A stretch of DNA of 64,000 nt from Prostheceraeus crozeri. Taxonomy: Eukaryota; Platyhelminthes; Polycladida; Euryleptidae. Positions 10,303 to 20,970 of this stretch are shown here, piece after piece. Position numbers and translations under genes: made by a program. The notes under the pieces are model-generated. The model saw nothing but the letters and a program-made list of their open reading frames with translations, was not told the DNA's origin and did no database searches. The stretch lies in NCBI GenBank assembly GCA_907163375.1, contig CAJQUW010011541.1:62001-126000 (forward strand), in the 5' to 3' direction. Within the stretch, counting starts at the first letter, position 1. Every line of letters starts with the position of its first letter.

Positions 10303-11640
10303 TTAAAAATCACTTCGTTGTAATTCATTTTGATAAAATCGGCCTCTGATATCTTCATCATCTAAATCTTTGATTTCGTAAGTAATCGGATAAGTTTGAT
10401 TTATTTTATAAACTTCAAATATCTCTTTCGTCCAGTATCCGACGAAGCCTTTTTCAAATTTATTCTTATACTTAAATATTCTAACTCTATCACCAATTTT
10501 AAATTTCGGCTTAAGTTTCTGCAAATTCGGATTACTCTCATTCGAATAATTATTCTCGAATATTTTCTTTCGTATTATATCAGGGTCGTCAGAAGCATTC
10601 TTTGGAGTTTCTTCAATACCAGAATGAACTTTATTATTGTACTCTTCTACAATTCCTGGTATTATCTTCAACCATTTCTGATTTCTTTGCTCAGTAAATT
10701 TCTTGAATAATTTATTTTTTAACGTCCGATTGAATCTTTCTATCACTACAGCTTTTCCAGCGTTTTCAGTTGAATAAACAGTTTCAAATAGTGGCTGAAC
10801 GTTTCTGTTATAAAATTCCGACCCTTTATCAACAAACAATTTTTTTGGCTTTCTCTTACTTTCTTTAAAGATTTCTTCAAACGCATATTTAACTGATAGA
10901 CCACTTTTATTTTTTAAAGGCTTTACCCAAGCGTATCGTGTATATAAATCTATAACGGTCAATGCGTATTTGTATTCCCTTTCATTCGGCATATGAATAA
11001 GATCAGCACTCCAAATATCATCTTTATTAAATACTTTTACTTTCAATAAATATTTAGGCCTTCTGTATTCTTTATGAATTTCGGAGGCGTAGGTTCGAGC
11101 GTTGATCTCAGACAGCTTTGCTGTCGTTTCATCTATCCCCTGACCGAATAATATTTTAGCTTGTAAAGTTTTCTTAACAAACATTCTTTCAATTTTTTCT
11201 CTAAATGTAGGATTCTGAATACTATCTAATTCTTGAATCATCTTCTTATCAGCTGCATGTCGAGAACTTAGGTCATGATTTCGATAAGCTAAATCATGCC
11301 TGTAAGCGGCGGCATCTACTCTATTTATTGGTTCTTCACCTGGTTTCGGATTATTATTCTCATCTAGTCTTATATCTAATCGAGTTCCTGGACCAGTATA
11401 TGAATGACCAGGAAGATGTCTTTCTTTCGAATATTTACTCCAAATAAATCCAGGAAAGTTTTCTAATGTTTTTTGTATGTCACCACCGTAGGTAGTAGCC
11501 AAACTTTGTTTGTCGTCGTTACCTTCATAAATTTTACAATTTGAGTTTTTATTTTTGTTTAATAGATAATTTAATAAATCTAAATTAGCAATTTTTAATT
11601 TAATTAAATTTTCGGAATTTGTAGAATTTGTGGAAACCAT
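10303..11640 (-). CDS. Parvovirus-type phospholipase A2 fused to retroviral-like integrase
   Basis: One open frame of 445 residues. Residues about 62-140 read as the phospholipase A2 of parvovirus VP1: a calcium loop YTGPGT at 81-86, the catalytic His-Asp in AAYRHDLAYRNHD (H115, D116), and AADKKMIQEL beyond it. Such domains let incoming particles breach endosomal membranes. Residues about 200-440 are the Polinton DDE integrase: WSADLIHM, VIDLYTRYAW, FVDKGSEFYN and VVIERFNRTLKNK, then a basic C-terminal segment; no chromodomain is evident. Integrase inserts the element's DNA and makes the 6-bp duplication. It sits next to the hydrophobic virion protein gene. Both domain calls are strong; whether the product acts as one protein or is cleaved is unknown. 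Confidence 0.85.
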   Translation of the reverse strand: MVSTNSTNSENLIKLKIANLDLLNYLLNKNKNSNCKIYEGNDDKQSLATTYGGDIQKTLENFPGFIWSKYSKERHLPGHSYTGPGTRLDIRLDENNNPKPGEEPINRVDAAAYRHDLAYRNHDLSSRHAADKKMIQELDSIQNPTFREKIERMFVKKTLQAKILFGQGIDETTAKLSEINARTYASEIHKEYRRPKYLLKVKVFNKDDIWSADLIHMPNEREYKYALTVIDLYTRYAWVKPLKNKSGLSVKYAFEEIFKESKRKPKKLFVDKGSEFYNRNVQPLFETVYSTENAGKAVVIERFNRTLKNKLFKKFTEQRNQKWLKIIPGIVEEYNNKVHSGIEETPKNASDDPDIIRKKIFENNYSNESNPNLQKLKPKFKIGDRVRIFKYKNKFEKGFVGYWTKEIFEVYKINQTYPITYEIKDLDDEDIRGRFYQNELQRSDF

Positions 11641-11715
11641 TTTTAAAGATAAAAAAGTTTTAAAAGATTAAATGAAATAAATGTTTTACCTTATGGACCA
11701 AAGGTCCTGAGGTTA

Positions 11716-12198
11716 TTACCGAATCATACTAGGACTTAGATATATTCCAGAACCATCTTTAGTTTCCTTAATTTCAATTAAATCATCAACATTGTGGAGA
11801 ATATTTTTAAGAACTCGTTTTCCTTCATCAACTAATTTTAATTTACTAATAAAATTATCTACTATTCCGTCACCCCTAGCAACTTTCTCTAACTCTCTAT
11901 TATGACGTTTTTGTTCTTCTAATGCTGCCTTCTCTGATTTATTTTTATTTACTGCTTGGACAATACCAGCTGTCCCGCCTGCAACACTTCCTGCAACTGC
12001 TATGCCACCTATTATTAGTGGAATTAATGGGAGAATCCCGCCATTCTTTTCTTCTTGTAATTGAATATTCTCTATCATTGGTTTACTTATGTAATACTTT
12101 TTTTTGTTAATCGTAATAGTTTTAGGGGTATTTTTGTCAACAATATTACGTAATTTTAATTCAACAGTTTTATTATTATTACTTTTCGCTTGCGACAT
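11716..12198 (-). CDS. Hydrophobic virion-type protein of Polinton A
   Basis: 160 residues. A Gly/Ile-rich membrane-seeking stretch at about 55-85 contains GGILPLIPLIIGGIAVAG and VAGGTAGIVQAVN. It is followed by a charged coiled stretch and ends SGIYLSPSMIR. Polintons and related adintoviruses commonly encode short glycine-rich hydrophobic proteins of this kind near the capsid genes, compared with adenovirus pVI or pX. The LPL stretch follows NGG, reminiscent of adenovirus-type protease sites. A membrane-active or core virion role is inferred from context. Confidence 0.55.
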   Translation of the reverse strand: MSQAKSNNNKTVELKLRNIVDKNTPKTITINKKKYYISKPMIENIQLQEEKNGGILPLIPLIIGGIAVAGSVAGGTAGIVQAVNKNKSEKAALEEQKRHNRELEKVARGDGIVDNFISKLKLVDEGKRVLKNILHNVDDLIEIKETKDGSGIYLSPSMIR

Positions 12199-12318
12199 TT
12201 TTAATAAAAAAATTTTAGGTTATCAAAAATTTTAATCTATTCTAGTTATGAAAAATTTTAAGTTAAGAATTTTTAATCTATTCTAGTTGTCAAAATTTTA
12301 AGTTATCAAAAATTTTAA

Positions 12319-13650
12319 TTAACTTATCCTTGCCATCTTTCCATTAAGAATTTCAATAGAATATTTTACATCTTCTAGCAATAAACCATAAGCCATCAAT
12401 GAAGTTGTGGAATCTTTCTTTTCAATATTAATTGTTACATCACAACCAGTCTTGATAATATCTTCAGATTGTGCACTTAGATCGAAACAGAAAACAGGAT
12501 ATAAATGTCTCCAATCTCCAGGAGTTAATTGTGGTTCAACTCCAAATTCTATACAAAGATTTCGATAAGAATCATATCCTTCCATAAATTGATTATTGGT
12601 ATCATCGAATCTTAATGGATCAATTGGATTTCGGGTTTGATTTAATGAAACTTGTAAACTTCGAATTGTATTAATATGGAAGAGATTATTGTTCTTATCA
12701 AAACTTGGAGAATTATTTCTTTGAAATGTTAGTAATAAATATCTTGGAGTATTCGCAGTTCTAGTAAAATGCCAGTTAAATCTTTGTTCGGAAAAAGTTA
12801 CTGAACTAGCAGTACGCTTTAGAAAATTTACTGGAATTAGTTTGTTAGTATTTAATCTTTTTGCAATAGCCGTTTCAATCTCTAAACTAGGAGTAATATG
12901 CTTAATCCACCATTCAAGTCTATCAATTTTTAAATATGCTTTTTTCCAGTCTTACCAAGAAATATTAATTCATTATTTGCTGTACGATGAATTATTAATT
13001 TAAATTTAAATTGATATGATATTTTATCATAATCTAAATATCCGAATAATGGAGACAATGACCAATTTACTGTTTGCTTACTTTTCTTGTTAAACTCACG
13101 TCTTTCTTTATATGCACTATTGTTTGTTTTATTTAAATGTTTTGCAATATTTTCTACATCTTTCGCAATTCCTGCTGCATCTGTTCCAGCGTGAGTTAAA
13201 TCATCTATAATTATACCATCATTAGTATCAGGAAACCAACCTTCGATTTCATACTTTTTATTATTTTCACCAATTGTTACAAATCTAAGCATTGTATCAA
13301 TTACACCTGGAGAATCACTTATTGTTTCTATATTTTGAGTTGCAACATCTAAACGCATTTGTGTAAATAATCTTGGAAAGAAATTATTCTCTAATGCAAT
13401 ATTATCGGTTTCTGGTAATGGTGTTGTAAAATTGGCATCACTATATAAAGAATATTCACAGTGTAAAAATGAATCAGGTAGATATATAACTCTGCTGATT
13501 ATCAACTTCAAAAATTAAATCTCCTCCAGTATTTACTCTACTGGAAGATCCGGGATTCATAGCAATTCTTATATAGTCATTCTTTTTTTGATTATAACTA
13601 ACACCTGGTGGTTTATCTAATTCAAATTTATTTTCAATTAGCAAAGACAT
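12319..13650 (-). pseudogene. Major capsid protein (double jelly roll) of Polinton A, broken
   Basis: Recognised by position and by capsid-like wording: start MSLLIENKFELDKPPG, FPRLFTQMRLDVATQNIE, FGYLDYDKISYQFKFK, FNWHFTRTANTPRYLLLTFQ, and DWRHLYPVFCFDLSAQSEDI near the end. The protein would form hexon-like trimers of the icosahedral shell. It differs strongly from the Polinton B capsid (40951-42234), so the two elements are of separate lineages. Broken, about two breaks. Family call is moderate because motifs are diffuse. Confidence 0.55.
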
Positions 13651-13760
13651 TTTTATAAAAAATAATTTGACTTTTGTTTTTTCTCACACACAGAAAAAAT
13701 TTTATTAAAAAATTTTACTAAAAAAATTTTACTAAAAAAAATTTTACTAAAAAATATATT

Positions 13761-14291
13761 TTAGAATTTTGCTAGACCAGCTCCGCTACAGTTTTGGTGG
13801 TTAGACCGAAGGTTGCTGCTCACACCATTACCTCTTATTTCTTCAATTGAACGTTTTATGGCTACGCCTGATTTCTTCTTATGTTTACTATCAGACGGAG
13901 CTCCGCTCCTCAAGGTTTCCCCCACAGCTATGTTAGCAATTTTGTTTTTTGTTTCCTCTGAAAGTTTTTTTAAATTTTTTAGTTCTTCAGAATCATTCCC
14001 AAGTTTACGAATAGCTTCTAGTTGTTTTAATTCGTTTTGAGACTTAACAGCATTTGATATTGCATTAGCTGTACTACCTATAGCAGATGCTCCTTTTGCA
14101 GCAGATGTAATCAAATCTTTATCATTTTTAATTAAGTTAACGATACTTCCAATACCAGAAAAGATGCCAGCTCCTTCCGTGTGGACTGTTTCTCTATTAT
14201 CATAATGATAAACAGGATTCATACGTGGTTCATGAGCAATTCTTTGATTTGAAGCAAAATGTTTAAGATTGTGTTTATAAATTATAGGCAT
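13761..14291 (-). CDS. pVI-like minor virion protein candidate of Polinton A
   Basis: 176 residues. An amphipathic Gly/Ala-rich segment (GAGIFSGIGSIVNLIK, then ITSAAKGASAIGSTANAIS) is followed by a Lys/Glu helical part and a basic tail ending GAGLAKF. This layout resembles adenovirus pVI, a membrane-lytic protein under the capsid. It lies just upstream of the capsid gene in the minus-strand virion cluster. Role inferred from composition and position. Confidence 0.45.
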   Translation of the reverse strand: MPIIYKHNLKHFASNQRIAHEPRMNPVYHYDNRETVHTEGAGIFSGIGSIVNLIKNDKDLITSAAKGASAIGSTANAISNAVKSQNELKQLEAIRKLGNDSEELKNLKKLSEETKNKIANIAVGETLRSGAPSDSKHKKKSGVAIKRSIEEIRGNGVSSNLRSNHQNCSGAGLAKF

Positions 14292-14331
14292 TTTTTAGGA
14301 ATAAATTTGACTTTTAGGAAAAATATTTACG

Positions 14332-14655
14332 TTAAGATTTACGTGTGTGAATGTCCAACAACTTCGTGATAACTTTATTAATTTTCCGTTGCACTTTATC
14401 TATTGCGTCAAGTAGCGTGTGATGTACTTTAATTTCTTTTCTATTAACTTGCATTTTCTCCTGATTCATCTTCAACGCCGCTTTAAGAGCATTTAGCTTA
14501 ATTTTAAGAACATCTAATTGTCTTTTTACAGAATCTAACTGTTCTTTATTTTCTTTCTTTAATTCATTTTCTAAATTGATTTTAAGAGTTTTCATTTTAT
14601 CAACTTTTTGATTAAGCGAGTTTACTTCATTTATTATTCTATTCATCTTTTTCAT
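14332..14655 (-). CDS. Coiled-coil protein of Polinton A
   Basis: 107 residues, almost entirely charged heptad-like sequence (NSLNQKVDKMKTLKINLENE, LDVLKIKLNALKAALK). No catalytic motif. It immediately follows, in transcription order, the fibre-like gene at 14726-15196, so it may be a shaft or partner protein. Function unknown. Confidence 0.4.
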   Translation of the reverse strand: MKKMNRIINEVNSLNQKVDKMKTLKINLENELKKENKEQLDSVKRQLDVLKIKLNALKAALKMNQEKMQVNRKEIKVHHTLLDAIDKVQRKINKVITKLLDIHTRKS

Positions 14656-14725
14656 TTGTTGAGTAATTTTAGAACTTAATTCATCAACACTTTTGGAATG
14701 TAGTTTGTAACTGCTTTAAATTTTT

Positions 14726-15196
14726 TTAAATTCTTTCAGGTAGTTTTTCTATTTCATCTTCTAATTGTTCTTTTAACATCTTTATCTGATGTTTATTTTT
14801 AATGACAGCAGATTTTAACTTTATAGAAAGTAATATTAAAATTTTTGATTGTTCAGAAATCTTTTTAAAAAGTTTTGCTATATCTGCTTCTAGCTCTCTA
14901 TCCTTTTTATCAAGTTTTAATAATTTTTCGTTTAATGATTTGTCATTAAGTTTAAGCAACTTTAATTCATTCATCAGTGGAACCAAAACATCGTTTATAT
15001 ATTTTTCCTTTAAGTCATTGATTTGTGTATCAACATATTGTTTATTTGTTAACTCTGTATTTTGTTGCGGAAGAATAGAAAGATGCAATGGACCAGATAA
15101 AACGTCTCCAGTTTTCATGATATAATTTTCTATCTCTATTTCTAATTCACGATTATTTGGGATATATGCACCTCCACCAACATTTGGTGACATCAT
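14726..15196 (-). CDS. Tail-fibre-like / attachment protein candidate of Polinton A
   Basis: 156 residues. Residues about 28-60 read MKTGDVLSGPLHLS, then ELTNKQYVDTQI. This is the repeat seen in phage tail fibres, where an MTG-x-hydrophobic-SGP strand is followed by NKQYVD. The remaining hundred residues are a long coiled coil. This combination suggests a trimeric spike or fibre for host attachment. The start was chosen at the first ATG (MMSPNVGGG), which is preceded by an AT-rich leader. Pattern match is clear by eye but short, so the call needs profile support. Confidence 0.5.
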   Translation of the reverse strand: MMSPNVGGGAYIPNNRELEIEIENYIMKTGDVLSGPLHLSILPQQNTELTNKQYVDTQINDLKEKYINDVLVPLMNELKLLKLNDKSLNEKLLKLDKKDRELEADIAKLFKKISEQSKILILLSIKLKSAVIKNKHQIKMLKEQLEDEIEKLPERI

Positions 15197-15298
15197 TTTT
15201 AAAACAATAAAAAAATAAAATTTTTTCTAATAAAAATAAAAAAAAAATTTTTCTAATAAAAATAAAAAAATAAAATTTTTTCTAATAGAAATAAAAAA

Positions 15299-16500
15299 AT
15301 GGATAAATCAAATTTAAAAAAATTATATTCGTCCGCATCATCCTGTTCTTCTTATTCGACGAGATCAACGGGATTTGAAAATAAATGTTTTGATAATAAG
15401 AATAATAATAATCCATGTATAGATGTTAATATTTTATTTGAATTACAAGCCGAAATATTTAGAGAACAGACTAAAGGTTTACCTTCTATAGAAACTAATT
15501 ATTGTTTATTTCCAGGTGATCCATTTATAAAATTTATGGATATTGTTAGTAAATATAATGATGTGGCTTATGTAGAATTAAATAAAGAAAATATGGTTAT
15601 AATAGGTCATAATAATGTTTATGGTTTTATTAGAGCAGTTTTACCAATTAGTAATACTGATTGGATAGAAACTAAAATTATTAATTATATCAATATTAAA
15701 GAATTAGTTAAAAAATTAAAATCTTTTTCCAAAGAAAAAATTAGATTATTTGTTGATGAACAAAACCAATATAATATTCATATCGAGAGTAAAAAGTATA
15801 ACGAAGAATTATTATGTCAAGTTTATTATAGAGATACAATTTATAAACAAGAAACATTAGAAATGCCCCAAAGATATGATGATGATACTTATGTAGGATT
15901 ACATTCAAACTTAAATATTAATTTGTTAAAATCTTATATAAATGGTTTAGCTCAACAAGAAAAAATTTATATGTGGACTACACCTTATACTATTAACAAT
16001 GACCATAATCATAATCATAATAAACGAACCGAAGGTTCTAGGGCTTTGCCCGATCTTAAAGAATCTTATGATGATAATGATAATAATATAGATGATAATA
16101 TAGATGATGATTCTGAAACATCTGAAAATGGTGTAAATGGTAAAAAAGATTATAAAAATATTAGTAATTATAAAAATTTAAGTGAAGAAAAATTAACATC
16201 TCAACATGATATTAATACTACATATAATCAAAATTTATCTAAATTTCATTTTCTTACAATTGAAAATAATAATGATGGTATAGTTGAAGATACTGTTAGA
16301 CAACTATGTGTCGGGTCTACAAAATTTAAATTGGGATTTACATCTAATCAATTTAAAATTTTATCATCTTTAATAAAAACTAAAAGTGATTCAGATTATG
16401 GTGGTGTTATTAAATTTTCCAAAAGAGATCAAAGACCAATATTTTTCTCTATTATATTATTATCAGATAAAAAATGTAACTTAGAGTTAGATATTCCAAT
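15299..16500 (+). CDS. PCNA/sliding-clamp-like protein candidate upstream of the polymerase
   Basis: About 400 residues, AT-rich. Residues 75-165 follow the first clamp domain in order: GDPFIKFMDIVSKYNDVAY, a strand pair ending YGFIRAVLP, then INIKELVKKLKSFSKEKIRL, comparable with the PCNA stretch NLNSLSKILK. Residues 195-220 (LHSNLNINLLKSYINGLAQ) resemble the next clamp helix. An acidic low-complexity insert covers about 235-300. Residues 343-400 (FKLGFTSNQFKILSSLIK, GVIKFSKRDQRPIFFSI) resemble the last clamp domain, where a LTFALRYLNFFTKA helix is followed by strands PLVVEYKI. A clamp would tether the polymerase to DNA. It occupies the place where the polymerase exonuclease part would start. 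The similarity is by eye only. Confidence 0.45.
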
Positions 16501-16506
16501 AAGAGA

Positions 16507-18225
16507 ATGGTATCCTATCAGGGAATGGCATCCTTAAAGTTAAATAGTAAAACAATGTATGATTATACAATGAAATATCTTCAGATAGATGTATTAATCC
16601 TTACTGATCTTTTTGAAAACTTTCGTGACATGTGTTTAGAATATTACGGAATAGATCCATGTTATTGTTATTCTACACCAGGTTTAACATGGCTAGCAGG
16701 ATTAAAACATACAAATGTTAAACTTAAACATTATAAAGAAAATACATATGATAAATTATTATTTTGTGAATCTGGAATTAGAGGTGGAGTTTCATCAGTT
16801 TTAGGTAATCGTTGTGTACAGTGTTACAATAAAAAAGTAAATCCTGATGATTATGGAATAATGAAACCTTTATCTCCAGAAGAAAGTTTATCAAAAATTA
16901 TTAGAAAGAAGATCAGTTTATAAAATTGTTTAATCAAAATATAGAAGGACTTATATCAAATGAAGATAGTCAAGCAGCAGTTGATGAAATCATGAGAGAA
17001 AACTATTTGTTATATTATGATTTTAATAGCTTATATTCTTCTTGCATGATACAAGAATTACCAACAGGTGAGATGGAATAGTGTAATATTCTTGATTATC
17101 AAAAACCATATGATGGAAATTATAATCATGGTTATATATATGAAGTTGATTTAGTATATCCTGATGAAATAAAAGATAAAACAAAATATTTTCCTTTCTG
17201 TCCCGAAGACAAAATTCCCAATATAGAAGATTTTTCAGATTATCAAAAATCTATAATTCCTAAGAAATACAGACCAACAAAAAAACTTATGTTAACACAA
17301 AGCAATAAAGGAAAGTATGTTGTTGAAGGAAGAATGCTAGATTGGTATTTAGAACATGGAATGATTCTCAGCAAAATACATCGAAAACTATTTTATCAAA
17401 AATCTAAATGGTTAAAAAATTATATAGAGTTCAATATTGAAAAACGTAAAATAGCTAAAAGAAATAAAGATGATTTTGGAAACGTGTTCTTCAAATTAAT
17501 GAATAATGCATTTTATGGTAAGACTTTAGAAAATGTGCGCAATAGACAAAATATTGAAATAGTTTATGATAAAGTTAGGTTTCAAAATTTAACAAGGAAG
17601 CCTACATATAAAAGAACTACTAGATTTAGTGATGAACTATGTGCTGTCTGTACACTTACGTCGAATTAGCGTAAAACATGATAAGTTTAATTTTATTGGA
17701 TTCACTATATTAGAATTAGCTAAACTATTTATGTATAAATTTATATACGATTATTTAGCGCCTGCTCATGGCAAAAACTATAAATTACACTTTACAGATA
17801 CCGATTCTGTTTTCTTAGAATTAACAATACCGTATAATTCTTCACTTGATGAAGAAATTAATAAAATAAAAGATATCATTCATCCTTCTGATTTATGTAA
17901 AGTAAAAGATGAATTAGAAGGAAATGAAGATTTCATAACAGAAGCTATATTTTTAAAATCTAGATGTTACTGTTATGATACAACTAATGATATTAAAACA
18001 CATAAAACCTTAAAAGGAATTTCAAAGGCATCAGTGGCTAATCAAATAACATTTCAAGATTATACAAATGCATTATTTAATAATGAAATAAAAACAGCAT
18101 GTAATTATAGACTTAATTCAAAGAAACATAAAATGTATTTAAAAGAAGAACATAAATTAGCATTAGATCCATTTGATGATAAAAGAAAAATTTTACCTGA
18201 TGGAATAACTACTTCACCTTTTTAA
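16507..18225 (+). pseudogene. Protein-primed family-B DNA polymerase of Polinton A, broken
   Basis: Carries the replication polymerase marks of Polintons: exonuclease-III-like YLQIDVLILTDLFE, ESGIRGGVSS, the palm motif YDFNSLYSS, the KLMNNAFYGKTLENVR helix, and the catalytic TDTDSVFLE. The enzyme copies the element's linear genome from a protein primer. It is interrupted, about three breaks. The upstream 400-residue frame is treated separately as a clamp-like candidate. Confidence 0.8.
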
Positions 18226-18307
18226 TTTTCTAATTTCTAAGATAGACAAATTTGATATATATATAAAATAAAAAAAATATTGTAACACTATATTTGTATA
18301 TTTTTTA

Positions 18308-19073
18308 TCACTCGGCAAACAAATGTTCTGTAACTGTATCATGAATTTTTTTATCAATATTAATTGTGATAAATCCATAATCTTTTGACCAAGCATTGTT
18401 ACACGATTGTTTAAATTCATCTTTATTTCTTACACATAAATCTCTTAACAAATCACTTAAGTTTCTTGCATTTATTTCAAATAGTACAAATATGTTTGCA
18501 TCCTTTCTAATAACACTTCCGTCTAATGAATACATACTTTGTGTTAAATAAAAAACACTACAGTTATTATGTCTGCCTCTTGTGAAATAATTTCTCTGAA
18601 CTGACTGATTTCTGTCATTAACACAATCATCAAAAATTACACAATGTTTCATTGTTTTATCTAGTTTACTAGGATCTTGCATATTACCACTATCATCTAT
18701 TAATTGTATTTTTATATGCTTATTTTCATTAGATTCTACTAACTGATTATTTTTTGCTGCTTCTTCACACCACGAACTTATTTCTTCTTCATCTTCAGAT
18801 TTTTCATATTCTTTGAATAATGAAGCAATTGCTGTTTTTTTAAGATTATTTTCAAATCCATATTTTTAAAATTGATAGACGGGTTGTTCTGCTGTTGTTG
18901 TATAAATTATAAGATTGTTATAATCCAAAAAATTTGGAGTCGTTAAAATTTTAAATAATAGATACGTTTTTCCACAACCTGATCTTCCGCAAATAACTGA
19001 CAAAACTTTATTAGATAAATTTGGATGATGATTAAATTTAAGTTTTTTTTATTTAATGGTAGTACTTCACTCA
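18308..19073 (-). pseudogene. Genome-packaging ATPase (FtsK/HerA, A32-like) of Polinton A, broken
   Basis: Walker A CGRSGCGKTYLLFKI lies near 18940-18985 and Walker B CVIFDDCVND near 18640, followed by FYLTQSMYSLD, the sensor-like region. The order and wording match A32-type ATPases that pump DNA into icosahedral capsids. It is transcribed from the minus strand together with the capsid genes. Broken, about two breaks. Confidence 0.8.
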
Positions 19074-19150
19074 TTTTTTAATAAAAAAATTTTATTTTTA
19101 TTTTAAAAGAAGAAGAAGAAAATTAAACTTCTCTAGCTTTGCGTAGGAGT

Positions 19151-19943
19151 TTATACCTCCCGAACCAAAAGATCTATCATAATCTCTTCACCTCCAAAAT
19201 TTATTTCTTGTCCTTTCTCATCAGTGATTCTCATGTTAATGTTGTTAATAGTTTTTCTTGTAATAGGGAAATATATTAATGTTTGTGGAATTACATTTAG
19301 TCTATAACCAATGGGTACAGTAAAAGCTGGAAAACTGAATATTAAATTTGATAATTTACCATTTATATATCCTCCTTCAATAATGTCACAATGTACAACA
19401 ATTGAATTTATTTCAGTTATTTTTGGAATCTTCTCACCTAAATGATAACCTTGACTATAGGTTTGTTTATTAAATCCTAATAGCTTTGACAATGATCTAT
19501 CATGATTAAAATCAACTTGATGATTTTCGTCTAAAGTAAGAGAAAATTTATTAACTGCCGGTTCAACTGCAAAATTAATGTAATTGTTTCTTATCTTTGA
19601 ATGCTATACCTAAATGTCTCTTAATTTCATTTGATATTGAATCAACTTCGTAAGAACCAGGAAGAAAAGTTAGTACTATCCACGTTTTGCCTTTATCAGT
19701 AGAATATCTAAATTGATCATTCACATCTTTGATAACGTTTTGAATAGTGTTAAATGTGGAGAAACTAGTCAATGCAATTTGATAATTTTTATTCTGTTCT
19801 AAATGAAGAATGGGTTCTAAATTACAAGTGTGTAATGAAGTAGTTGTTATAATTTTTAACGTCGTACTAAATTTTGATGAACCCAAAATCTCTGTCAAAT
19901 TTTCTAAATGATTATTAATTTTGTCTAAATCTGCTGAACACAT
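19151..19943 (-). pseudogene. Minor capsid (penton-like) protein of Polinton A, broken
   Basis: The start MCSADLDKINNHLENL leads into HTCNLEPILHLEQNKNYQIA. Later SKLLGFNKQTYSQGYHLG, NSIVVHCDIIEGGY and YFPITRKTINNINMRITDE parallel Polinton B's minor capsid (TTLGFSKSTIYEGTSIG, NLYVYCNIIEY, LPISRNFINRIDISIHDD). Such single-jelly-roll proteins form the vertex pentamers. Broken, about one break. Confidence 0.7.
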
Positions 19944-20037
19944 TTTTTAGTTAAAATTTTGTATAAATATATTTTTATGAAATATTTTTTTTATAAAAAA
20001 TTAAAAACAACAACATATTTCAGCTACGGGCGAAGCC

Positions 20038-20850
20038 CTAGAACCATCGGTTCGGTATACGTTTATAATCCTCTTCATTTAGAATCTTCTTTTCTAACAG
20101 TCTTTTTAATATAGCATGAATTTCATTGAAACTAGAATTATGACCTTCTTTTATTGCAGATATTAAAATATTTAATCTATTTAGTAATTCTTGTGGATCA
20201 TCTGGTAAAAATACAGTTGCTTCAGTTTTAAAACCTTTTCCTACTTTAACTCCCGTTGATAATAAATTTTCTAATTGCTTATAACGTCTAAGAGATTTTA
20301 CTGCACCAACTCTATCTAACATAGCTTTATATTTTATGAGATCTTCTACAGCATAATTATTTAAATCTGCTCCTCTTAAAAGATCAACAAAATTTCTATC
20401 TAAATTAAAAGGAGATTTATCTGGTGAAAAAATTAAACCTCGAAAAGGTTGTGGAAATATTTCTTTTTGTCCGAGATAAAATCTAGGTATTGTTTTTCCA
20501 TCTATAAATGAAATAGAATGTTCAAATTGCATAGATTTTGGTAATTTCTTATTAATGTTTGATTCTAGTAATCCATAGTCATCTAATATAGTTTTGTGCT
20601 CTGGATCTGTTGTATCAATTTGTTTATCATTATTTGTAAGTTCTTTTTCAAGAGTTTTAATGGTTTCATAGTTTTTTCAAAATCAGTTTTTACTTGCTCG
20701 GTTTGCTGCATTTTTTCAAACATATCAGATTGAATGCCAGCTTTTATCATTCTATGTTGAAGATGATTTTCTTTCATAATATTTCTTTGTTTTATTAACT
20801 CTTCTAATTGTTTTATTCTTTTAAAATTATCAGCTCTAATTTTATCCATT
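20038..20850 (-). pseudogene. Uncharacterised protein region of Polinton A
   Basis: The N-terminal part is coiled-coil-like (MDKIRADNFKRIKQLEELIK) and the C-terminal part is a soluble 160-residue segment (RFYLGQKEIFPQPFRGL, then RYKQLENLLSTGVKVGKGF). By position it may correspond to the PY-type protein of Polinton B (45645-46325). I see a similar helical layout but no clear sequence match. Probably one gene, interrupted. Confidence 0.4.
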
Positions 20851-20970
20851 TTTAAAATATAATATTTGAATTTTGTGGTAGCATTGGAATACAACAAAAA
20901 CATTTTACTGAACAAATTATTTTTTTATTGCTTTGTTGTCTGACATCTTTTCGTTTAAAGTTTTCTCGTT

